NCBI RefSeq assembly: GCF_006125015.1
Contig: NZ_SZZN01000001.1
Span: 1,426,001 to 1,490,000 of the forward strand
Length of the DNA stretch: 64,000 nt
Source of the DNA: Roseovarius arcticus
GTDB lineage: Bacteria > Pseudomonadota > Alphaproteobacteria > Rhodobacterales > Rhodobacteraceae
Reading direction: 5' to 3'
Shown here: in pieces, positions 57,021-64,000 of the stretch
Numbering within the stretch: position 1 is the first letter of the stretch
Layout of the letters: every line of letters starts with the position of its first letter
Notes under the pieces: generated by a model
What the model saw: only the letters and a program-made list of their open reading frames with translations
Database searches by the model: none
Told to the model about the DNA's origin: nothing
Made by a program: the position numbers and the translations under genes

Positions 57021-58310
57021 ATGATGTTTCGCTGGCTCAAACGAACAATGCCGCGCAGCCTGTATGGCCGCGCCTTCCTTATCCTGCTGTTGCCGGTGAT
57101 TTCGCTATTGCTGGTGGTGTCGATCGTGTCGGCGCAGCGCCTGTTCGAGGGGGTGACTCGCCAGATGACAACATCTGCCGCCCGCGAGGTGCGCCTGCTT
57201 CTGGATAGCGCCGATCCCGCGCCCCTTGCCCAAACGCTGTCAATCACAATCAGTCCGGTTACGGCCCAAGATATCCCGCCCGGCGACATGCGCCGCTGGT
57301 TCGATATAACCGGCATCGTCTTGATCGACGAATTGAGTATACGGCTGCCACAGCTTGCGGGTATCGATCTAAGCGACGGCCAAGTCGTGCAGCTCTACCT
57401 ACCCTCAAATGGGGAATTTGTGCGCATGACGATGGACAGGCGGCGTTTCTCGGCCTCCAACCCGCATCAGCTCTTTGTGAACATGCTGTTCTTTAGTATT
57501 CTAATGACGATCATCGCGTATCTATACTTGCGTAATCAGCTGCGGCCCATTACGCGGCTCGCCCGCGCGGCCGAGGCCTTTGGGCGCGGGCGAAGTGTGC
57601 CGTATCGTCCGTCTGGCGCCAATGAGGTGCGCGCGGCCGGCAGTGCCTTTTTGGACATGCGCGCGCGCATTGACCGCCAAATTGAACAACGCACATTGAT
57701 GCTGTCGGGTGTCAGCCACGATTTGCGCACGCCCCTCACGCGGCTCAAACTCAGCCTAGCGATGTTGGACGACGAGCGCGAGCGCGAGCCGATGTTGCGC
57801 GATGTGCGCGACATGGAGCGGCTACTGGATGCCTTTCTTGATTTTGCCCGCGGCGCTGCAGAGGGCGAGCCAGAACAGGTCGATCCGGGCGTATTGGTGC
57901 AGCGCATCGTCGGTGACTGCGCCCGTGCTAACATCCCTGCTACCCTTCACGAAATAGTGGGCAGCGGCACGCTGCCTCTGCGCGCCGTCGCAATTCGCCG
58001 CGCGGTGGACAACCTGATTGGCAACGCCGTGCGCTATGGCACCCGCGCCGAGGTGTCGGTGGTCCTGACCGAACGCGCCCTGCGTATCCGTGTCGAAGAT
58101 GATGGCCCTGGCATTCCCGAGGATCGCCGCGAGGAGGCGCTGCGCCCCTTCGCCCGATTGGAGCCGTCACGCAACCAAGACAAAGGGCCTGGCGTCGGCT
58201 TAGGCCTGTCGATCACCACTGATATTGCACGCGCGCATGGCGGTAGCCTGCGCCTAAGCCAATCCGAAAGGTTGGGCGGTCTATGCGCAGATTTGGTGAT
58301 CGCACGCTAG
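57021..58310 (+). CDS. EnvZ-type sensor histidine kinase
   Basis: A 429-residue membrane kinase from ATG 57021. Two membrane helices (about residues 18-38 and 155-175) flank a periplasmic sensor; a HAMP region (LRPITRLARAAEAFGRG) follows. The phosphorylated His233 is in SGVSHDLRTPLTRL; the ATP-binding domain has NLIGNAVRYG, DDGPGIPE and GVGLGLSI. No response regulator is in the window, so its partner gene must lie elsewhere. Confidence 0.9.
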   Translation: MMFRWLKRTMPRSLYGRAFLILLLPVISLLLVVSIVSAQRLFEGVTRQMTTSAAREVRLLLDSADPAPLAQTLSITISPVTAQDIPPGDMRRWFDITGIVLIDELSIRLPQLAGIDLSDGQVVQLYLPSNGEFVRMTMDRRRFSASNPHQLFVNMLFFSILMTIIAYLYLRNQLRPITRLARAAEAFGRGRSVPYRPSGANEVRAAGSAFLDMRARIDRQIEQRTLMLSGVSHDLRTPLTRLKLSLAMLDDEREREPMLRDVRDMERLLDAFLDFARGAAEGEPEQVDPGVLVQRIVGDCARANIPATLHEIVGSGTLPLRAVAIRRAVDNLIGNAVRYGTRAEVSVVLTERALRIRVEDDGPGIPEDRREEALRPFARLEPSRNQDKGPGVGLGLSITTDIARAHGGSLRLSQSERLGGLCADLVIAR

Positions 58311-58435
58311 CGCGGCGAAGTCATTTCCATTGACGAATAAATAACGCGCTTTGCAGTGGCGAGCGCGCGACCTGTCACCTGCCAGCAGCGTTCCAGCCGA
58401 GGTGTATCATATCATTCCAGCAGCGGGAAAAATGC

Positions 58436-59191
58436 TCAGTATCCCGTCCGCTTGATCACTGCGCCGATGGTGCGCCACAAGATCTTTGCATCTTCACGGA
58501 TGGAAATATCTACGTCATAGGCCGCATCCAAGGCTACGCGCGCGCGAAATGCGCTCTCGTTGCGCTGGGACACCTGCCAATAGCCTGTGATACCGGGACG
58601 CAGCGCAAAGTAGTGGGCCGCATCCCCATACATTGGCAACTGCTCGGGCAGCATGGGACGTGGGCCGACAAGGCTCATGTCGCCCGTCAGCACATTCCAC
58701 AGTTGGGGCAATTCATCCAATGATGACTTGCGGAGGAAGGAGCCGAGGCGCGTGATGCGTGGATCATGCTTTAACTTCTGAGTCTTGTCCCATTCGGCGC
58801 GCAAGGCAGGATCGGCGGCGAGGTTCGTCTCAAGAAGGCGGTCAGCATCGCGCACCATTGTCCGCAGCTTTAGGATCGAGAAAGTCTCGCCCGCGCGGCC
58901 AAGACGCTTTTGACGGTAAAAGGGCGAGCCGCCCTCAATCCACAAAAGGGCTGCTGCGCCACCAATCAGCGGTGCAGCGATGGGCGCAGCCAAGGCGACC
59001 AAAGCCAAATCCAACACCCGCTTTCCAAGGCCCCGATAGCCAAACACAGACTTGCGGCTATCGACCACAGGAGTCGGTCTAAAATCGTGGTAAAAAACCG
59101 GCTGGAGGGGTCGCAAATATCGGCGCACCCTCAACGGCTGGGTCGAATTCTGAGTGGGCGAAGGCGCGATTTCGACCTTAGCTTCGGACAT
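58436..59191 (-). CDS. Bacterial sugar transferase (exopolysaccharide initiating glycosyl-1-phosphate transferase)
   Basis: A 251-residue monotopic phosphoglycosyl transferase. A membrane anchor (VLDLALVALAAPIAAPLIGG) is followed by the catalytic core with FSILKLRTMV, SSLDELPQLWNVLTGDMS and VGPRPMLPEQ, the family signature, and GITGYWQVSQR. It moves a sugar-phosphate onto undecaprenyl phosphate to start polysaccharide synthesis (ExoY/PssY type). No other polysaccharide gene is adjacent. Confidence 0.92.
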   Translation of the reverse strand: MSEAKVEIAPSPTQNSTQPLRVRRYLRPLQPVFYHDFRPTPVVDSRKSVFGYRGLGKRVLDLALVALAAPIAAPLIGGAAALLWIEGGSPFYRQKRLGRAGETFSILKLRTMVRDADRLLETNLAADPALRAEWDKTQKLKHDPRITRLGSFLRKSSLDELPQLWNVLTGDMSLVGPRPMLPEQLPMYGDAAHYFALRPGITGYWQVSQRNESAFRARVALDAAYDVDISIREDAKILWRTIGAVIKRTGY

Positions 59192-59717
59192 AACAGACCT
59201 ACCTTAACAATAACAAATGCGATCCTCGACGGACGCACCAAACTACACACTTCAACTGCCCAAACTCTTTTACGTGCAACGCCTTTGCCACACCAAATTG
59301 GGGTGGCGCACGTATCGCTCTCTTAAGAGACCGGACCAACTAAGGGCAAGAAAGCGCCCCAATACTGACTAGGTTCAAGTTAACACTGGCTGCTAAGACT
59401 TTCAGAAAATTCTACAGAAACACATTGTTTCCGGCCAATACCCGCCGAAGCTGTTTAGTCTTGGCGAAATACCCGTTTTCCGAGTGTTTCAATCCCTGAA
59501 TTCATAACGACCTTATCGAACACCCCCCCACTGTTTCGATGCGAGCAACCAGCAGCTAAGGCGCTCACTCTCTTTTTAGTAAATTACAGCGGATTTGCAA
59601 CTTCGATTTCGTGCCAGCGCTTGCAAAAATCAGCGGTTTTCAATGTCATCACAGAAATATGAGCCGATTTTGGCCACAAATGGGCCGCAAAATTGGCGCG
59701 CTGATTCCCGGCGTTGG
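59192..59717. other. A+T-rich non-coding stretch
   Basis: About 525 bases without a recognisable gene. It includes a short palindrome TCTCTTAAGAGA near 59319 and presumably the sugar transferase promoter region. Confidence 0.4.
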
Positions 59718-61325
59718 CTAAACCATCATCTCTTTGGTCGCGGTCAGGCGGATGTCCGGGTAATCACGCTCGACGCGGTCAATATCCCACTGTAGCCGGG
59801 TCAGGTAAACGACGTCGCCATCGTTGTCATGCGCGATATGCAGCGGGTTGGCCTTGATGAAGGCGTCGAGCGCCGCGCGATTCCCCTGCGCCCAACGGGC
59901 AGATGTGAATTGCGACGACTCAAATCTGACGGGCAGGCCGTATTCCAGCTCAATCCGCGACGCGAGCACCTCAAATTGCAGCGCCCCAACGACGCCCACG
60001 ATAAAGCCGCTACCGAAGGCGGGTTTGAACACCTTTGCCGCGCCTTCTTCGGCGAATTGCATCAGCGCCTTTTCGAGATGCTTGGATTTCAACGGGTCCC
60101 CCGCGCGGGCAGTTTGCAGTAACTCAGGCGCAAAGCTGGGTATGCCGGAGACGCGCAAGGCTTCGCCCTCGGTCAGGGTGTCGCCGATGCGCAGTTGGCC
60201 ATGGTTCGGGATGCCGATGATATCGCCGGCCCATGCCTCGTCCGCCAGTTCGCGGTCAGACGCCAGAAACAGCACGGGATTGCTGATCGTCATAGGCTTT
60301 TTGCTGCGCACATGGGTCAGCTTCATGCCGCGCTTGAAATGGCCCGATGCCATGCGCACGAATGCCACGCGGTCACGGTGTTTCGGGTCCATATTCGCCT
60401 GCACCTTAAAAACGAAACCGCTTACTTTGGTCTCATCTGGCGCGATTGCGCGGGGCTCGGCGCTTTGGGGCTGCGGCTCGGGGCCGTAGGTTGCGATGCC
60501 GTTCATCAGTTCTTTGACCCCAAAGGAGTTTATCGCAGAGCCGAACCAAATGGGGGTCATATGTCCCTCCAGCACGGCTTGCGGATCCAGTGGTGGCAGC
60601 AGCTCGCGGGCCATTTCGACCTCTTCGCGCAATTTTTTCACCAGATCGGCCGGCAAATGTTCGTCCAATTTGGGATCATCCAAGCCGTTGATCTCAATGC
60701 TGGCCGCCACTTTGTTACGGTCAGCGCGGTCCATCAGCTCCAGCCGGTCATTTAGCATGTCATAACAGCCAGCAAATTCGCGGCCGACACCAATGGGCCA
60801 GCTGGCGGGCGTCACGTCGATTGCCAGATTTTCCTGAATCTCGTCGATAATGTCGAAGGTGTCGCGGCTCTCGCGGTCCATCTTGTTACAAAACGTCAGG
60901 ATCGGCAGATCGCGCAGGCGGCATACTTCAAAGAGCTTTTGGGTCTGCGATTCCACACCCTTGGCGCCGTCGATTACCATGACGGCGGCGTCGACGGCCG
61001 TCAGTGTCCGGTAGGTATCCTCGGAAAAATCGGAGTGGCCGGGGGTATCAACCAGATTGAACCGAAACTCTTTGAAATCAAAAGACATTGCCGAGGCGCT
61101 GACAGAAATGCCGCGATCCTTTTCCATCTGCATGAAGTCCGACCGCGTGCGCCGCGCCTCGCCCTTGGCCCGCACCTGACCCGCCATCTGGATCGCGCCG
61201 CCAAAGAGCAGGAATTTTTCGGTCAGCGTCGTCTTGCCCGCATCGGGGTGCGAGATGATCGCAAACGTACGGCGCCGCGCGATTTCGGGCGGCAGGGCGG
61301 AGGTTTTTTGGGCGTTATCCAGCAT
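59718..61325 (-). CDS. prfC: Peptide chain release factor 3
   Basis: A 535-residue translational GTPase that recycles release factors RF1/RF2 from the ribosome. The G domain has ISHPDAGKTTLTEKFL, DTPGHSDF and NKMD in the right order, followed by the beta-barrel domain and the RF3-specific C-terminal part (GVVGALQFEVLASRIE). Length is normal. Confidence 0.96.
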   Translation of the reverse strand: MLDNAQKTSALPPEIARRRTFAIISHPDAGKTTLTEKFLLFGGAIQMAGQVRAKGEARRTRSDFMQMEKDRGISVSASAMSFDFKEFRFNLVDTPGHSDFSEDTYRTLTAVDAAVMVIDGAKGVESQTQKLFEVCRLRDLPILTFCNKMDRESRDTFDIIDEIQENLAIDVTPASWPIGVGREFAGCYDMLNDRLELMDRADRNKVAASIEINGLDDPKLDEHLPADLVKKLREEVEMARELLPPLDPQAVLEGHMTPIWFGSAINSFGVKELMNGIATYGPEPQPQSAEPRAIAPDETKVSGFVFKVQANMDPKHRDRVAFVRMASGHFKRGMKLTHVRSKKPMTISNPVLFLASDRELADEAWAGDIIGIPNHGQLRIGDTLTEGEALRVSGIPSFAPELLQTARAGDPLKSKHLEKALMQFAEEGAAKVFKPAFGSGFIVGVVGALQFEVLASRIELEYGLPVRFESSQFTSARWAQGNRAALDAFIKANPLHIAHDNDGDVVYLTRLQWDIDRVERDYPDIRLTATKEMMV

Positions 61326-61375
61326 CAGGCGCGTATAGTGCGGCCCGGCTGGGCGCGCAATGGGGCGCGGCTGGC

Positions 61376-62392
61376 CTAGCGCGTTGAAGCGCGGCGCAGA
61401 ATCTCGGCAGCGTCGGGTCGTTCCACCAAATCCTGCTTTACCTCGAAATCTTGATGCGCGCGGCGCGTGTGGCCGGGCAGGGGCTGCGACAGTGTCCCGT
61501 CGGCCCCCTCGGCCAGCGCCTCAGGTAGCACACTGCGCGTACGTGGATCGACCAGCATCGTCTCGGCAGCGATACCTTCGGCATAGATTATCTGATGCTC
61601 ATCAAAGAGCAGTTGGAAGTAGTCAACAAAGCCGCCATCATGCTGCACGATGCTATCGCCGTTCACCAGATGACGCGCGCGCACCATCACCTCATGCCGC
61701 CCGGCGCCTAGCGCGTCTAAACGCTGGTAAATGAACAGGCGGCTTTCGGGGCTGACCACCAGATCACCGGAATTGTTCAGCGCGCCAGCACGGATACGAA
61801 CTGGGGCGAATTCGCCCACCGCCCGTGCAGTTGACGCGCCGATCCAGCGCAGGGGCCGAGGGCCGTCGTCACGGGTCAGGATCATATCACCAGGAGCAAG
61901 GTCCTGGATCGGCGTCTGCGCGCCCGACGCCAGCGTCACCAGCGTGCCCCGCGCAAAGGACACGCACGCCACCTCGGCAAAACGGGCGCGGGCGCTGGTG
62001 CGGTCAATGCCGACCAGCGTATAATCAGTGCGCGGGGTCATCCGCGCAAGGGGCATGGCGTAAATCGCGTCAATATCGCCGGAGCCATCGACCTCAACCA
62101 GCACGAGCAATTCTGTCGTCGTGCCATTAGCTGTCATTAGCGTCAGCGCCGCGTCCAGATGCACCGCATTACCAGCCGTCCCGATGACCGAGCCGGGCAC
62201 AACCGCCAAGTGGCCCGCGCCCCCCGGCTGGACCGCAAGGCGCGCAGTCGCCGCGCGCGCGCCAAGCTCGTAGACATCATCAAGGTCCATCTCATCGGCG
62301 ATCGAGAGTACATCGCCCAGATTAGCACCGCGCACGACCGTTAGATCAGCAGCGCTGAAAACGGGGAGTGTCTGAACAAAGCCGGTACTCAT
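61376..62392 (-). CDS. Hint-domain (hedgehog/intein-like) protein
   Basis: A 338-residue protein. Residues about 145-290 form a Hint domain of the Rhodobacterales type: ACVSFARGTLVTLASGAQTP, IQDLAPGDMILTRDDGPRPL and RWIGAST, then ESRLFIYQRLDAL and RARHLVNGDSIVQHDGG. The N-terminal part (about 1-140) is a separate beta-rich domain. The cleavage-like cysteine is within ACVS, not the usual CF(T/A)PGT motif. Such proteins are often secreted; no function is known. Confidence 0.8.
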   Translation of the reverse strand: MSTGFVQTLPVFSAADLTVVRGANLGDVLSIADEMDLDDVYELGARAATARLAVQPGGAGHLAVVPGSVIGTAGNAVHLDAALTLMTANGTTTELLVLVEVDGSGDIDAIYAMPLARMTPRTDYTLVGIDRTSARARFAEVACVSFARGTLVTLASGAQTPIQDLAPGDMILTRDDGPRPLRWIGASTARAVGEFAPVRIRAGALNNSGDLVVSPESRLFIYQRLDALGAGRHEVMVRARHLVNGDSIVQHDGGFVDYFQLLFDEHQIIYAEGIAAETMLVDPRTRSVLPEALAEGADGTLSQPLPGHTRRAHQDFEVKQDLVERPDAAEILRRASTR

Positions 62393-62604
62393 CTGTTGGC
62401 GCTCCTTACTTTTTCGGGCATCGCTGCGAGGGCGATTTTGCTATCTAACTGCACGCGGCGCGCAGAGGTGTACATTCGCCTTTTGGTAGCACGGCGCGTG
62501 GCTTAGAGTTGGTCATATAGCCCGATTTTGACATCGTCACGTTAATCGTCGGCAATTATTTAGGCATCCCCGTGTGTTGCGGGGTACATACGGGAGAATT
62601 TTAC

Positions 62605-63384
62605 ATGGATATGGGGCTGAACGGCAAGCGCGCACTGGTATGCGCATCGTCCAAGGGTCTGGGGCTGGGTTGCGCACGCGCATTGGCCGCTGAGGGCGTT
62701 CATCTGGTGATGAATGCGCGCGGTGCAGAGGCGCTGGATGCCGCCGCAGACGCGATTCGGTCGGAGTTCGGCGTCGAGGTAACGACGGTCGCCTGCGACA
62801 TCACCACAGAGGAGGGCCAGTCCGCCGTACTAAAGGCCGCAGGCGATATCGACATTCTCGTGACCAATGCAGGTGGCCCCCCTCCGGGTGTTTGGAGTGA
62901 TTGGGACCGCGATGACTTTATCGCAGCCCTTGATGCGAACATGCTGACGCCCATTGCCCTGATGAAGGCGGTCCTGCCCGGCATGATGGATCGTGGCTGG
63001 GGCCGTGTGGTGAACATCACCTCTCAATCGGTCAAGTCGCCCATTCCGGCGCTGGGGCTGTCAAATGCCGCGCGCACCGGCCTGACTGGCTATGTCGCAG
63101 GCACCGCGCGGCAAGTGGCGCAGCACGGCGTGAATATCAACAATCTGCTGCCCGGCATCCATGCAACCGACCGCGCCATCCAGTTGGATAGCGGCGTGGC
63201 AAAGGCGCAAGGCATCACCATGCAAGAGGCGCATGATCAGCGCTGTGCCACGATTCCAGCGCGCCGATATGGCACCCCGGATGAGTTTGGCGCAGCTTGC
63301 GCGTTCCTATGCTCGGCGCAGGCCGGGTTCATCGTGGGGCAGAATCTGTTGCTGGATGGCGGCGCGGTAACCTCGACGATGTAG
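62605..63384 (+). CDS. Short-chain dehydrogenase/reductase without the usual Tyr-Lys pair
   Basis: A 259-residue Rossmann-fold SDR from ATG 62605 (GGGAGA upstream). The cofactor loop is CASSKGLGLGCARAL, and NAGG and Ser140 (NITSQS) are present. The catalytic YxxxK is replaced by SNAAR (Ser153, Arg157), in the alignment position ALGLSNAARTGLTGYV. The C-terminus is typical (NLLPGIHAT, GQNLLLDGGAVTS). It may work with a different proton donor or be a binding-only relative of FabG-like enzymes. Confidence 0.85.
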   Translation: MDMGLNGKRALVCASSKGLGLGCARALAAEGVHLVMNARGAEALDAAADAIRSEFGVEVTTVACDITTEEGQSAVLKAAGDIDILVTNAGGPPPGVWSDWDRDDFIAALDANMLTPIALMKAVLPGMMDRGWGRVVNITSQSVKSPIPALGLSNAARTGLTGYVAGTARQVAQHGVNINNLLPGIHATDRAIQLDSGVAKAQGITMQEAHDQRCATIPARRYGTPDEFGAACAFLCSAQAGFIVGQNLLLDGGAVTSTM

Positions 63385-63500
63385 GCGGCACACCATTGGC
63401 GCGCGGGCGATCACAACTTCGCCAGCGTGCCGATTGCGCATGGCCCGGTAGTGTATGTCCGGTTAGCCCTAGGGGAAAACACCCGTAGGGAGCGCTATCC

Positions 63501-64000
63501 ATGCAAGCTGCTATCATCATCGCCGTCTTTGGCGCTGTCATTCTGGCCAGCCTGCTGGTCGCGCCGCGCCGCGCCACTGTCGAGGGATTTTTCGGCGGCG
63601 CGTCCGAGGATGGCCGTGCGCCGGGCCTTCTTGTGCTGATTCTCAGCCAAGTCACGACATGGATCTTTGCCCGGTCACTGATGAACTCTGCGATATTGGG
63701 ATACTTCTACGGTATATGGGGCACGATGGCCTATGCCACATATTACGGCTCGTTCCTGACGGGCGGCTTTATCGTGGCGCGCCTGCGCGAGGGCGGCGCA
63801 GGGTCGGTGCAGGACTGGCTGGGCGGACGCTTTGGCAGCGCCGGCACGGGATGCTACAACCTTGTCGTCGCGCTGAGGTTGCTGTCTGAGGTCTTTGCGA
63901 ACCTGCTTGTCGTCGGTCTGATCTTTGCCGCCGCTCTGCCAGAGGTTGGGGTCGCGCGCGACGCCTCCATTGTGATCGTGGCTATGCTCGGCCTTGGCTA
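63501..64000 (+). CDS. Sodium:solute symporter family protein, N-terminal part
   Basis: The gene runs off the right edge; 166 residues are visible from ATG 63501 (GGGAG upstream). The hydrophobic helices, FFGGASEDGRAPG, the QVTTWIFARSLMNS segment and SVQDWLGGRFGSAGTG match the SSS (SLC5-like) family, which imports solutes with sodium. The substrate cannot be judged from this part. Confidence 0.85.
   Translation, partial: MQAAIIIAVFGAVILASLLVAPRRATVEGFFGGASEDGRAPGLLVLILSQVTTWIFARSLMNSAILGYFYGIWGTMAYATYYGSFLTGGFIVARLREGGAGSVQDWLGGRFGSAGTGCYNLVVALRLLSEVFANLLVVGLIFAAALPEVGVARDASIVIVAMLGLG

Overview
The window looks like a chromosomal segment of a marine alphaproteobacterium of the order Rhodobacterales (Roseobacter group). 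Evidence: GC-rich coding style, DUF6477 and DUF6456 genes that are typical of this order, a Hint-domain protein of the roseobacter type, an MttB-family methyltransferase end, and many Rieske/ABC modules for methylated amines. All identifications come from reading the translated sequence; no database search was run.

Layout. 0-7.4 kb is core-like: the end of an MttB-family gene, DUF6477/DUF6456 genes, a VIT-type iron/manganese transporter, divergent katG/oxyR, and lipA. 7.4-21.6 kb is the most interesting block. It holds a class III PLP enzyme resembling the phospho-lyases, a TetR-type DNA-binding domain fused in one frame to an APH-type small-molecule kinase, and divergently a trimethylamine-dehydrogenase-like flavin/[4Fe-4S] enzyme translationally coupled to a Rieske oxygenase. 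Next come a TetR repressor, an omega-aminotransferase, a polyamine-type ABC importer and a second Rieske oxygenase. Three copies of the palindrome TGAGCGCTCA sit in front of the TetR/aminotransferase pair, the binding protein and the second Rieske operon, and tie these units into one predicted regulon for uptake and stepwise N-demethylation of a quaternary amine or betaine-like compound.

21.9-35.9 kb begins with tRNA-Asn(GTT) followed by the N-terminal remnant of a tyrosine integrase. It continues with a dipeptide ABC operon carrying a truncated M24 peptidase, then a visibly more A+T-rich, gene-poor mosaic: cupin, MFS transporter flanked by 64-bp direct repeats, broken VOC gene, an FMN-riboswitch-controlled type II lumazine synthase, an ATP-grasp-like protein of unknown role and a nitronate monooxygenase. 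This looks like a decayed tRNA-associated island.

35.9-56.9 kb is an accessory stress/detoxification stretch: ku-ligD (bacterial NHEJ), a lipoprotein-CDF transporter pair, a class C beta-lactamase, a methyltransferase, an alpha/beta-hydrolase-LuxR fusion, a cupredoxin, a PaoABC-type molybdenum aldehyde oxidoreductase without Tat signal, a cytochrome c-Vgb-propeller fusion, DedA, and a copA-cueR copper-efflux unit with a MerR-type 19-bp-spacer promoter. 56-64 kb returns to core-like genes: MBL hydrolase, histidine kinase, exopolysaccharide sugar transferase, prfC, Hint protein, an SDR lacking the usual Tyr/Lys pair, and the start of a sodium:solute symporter.
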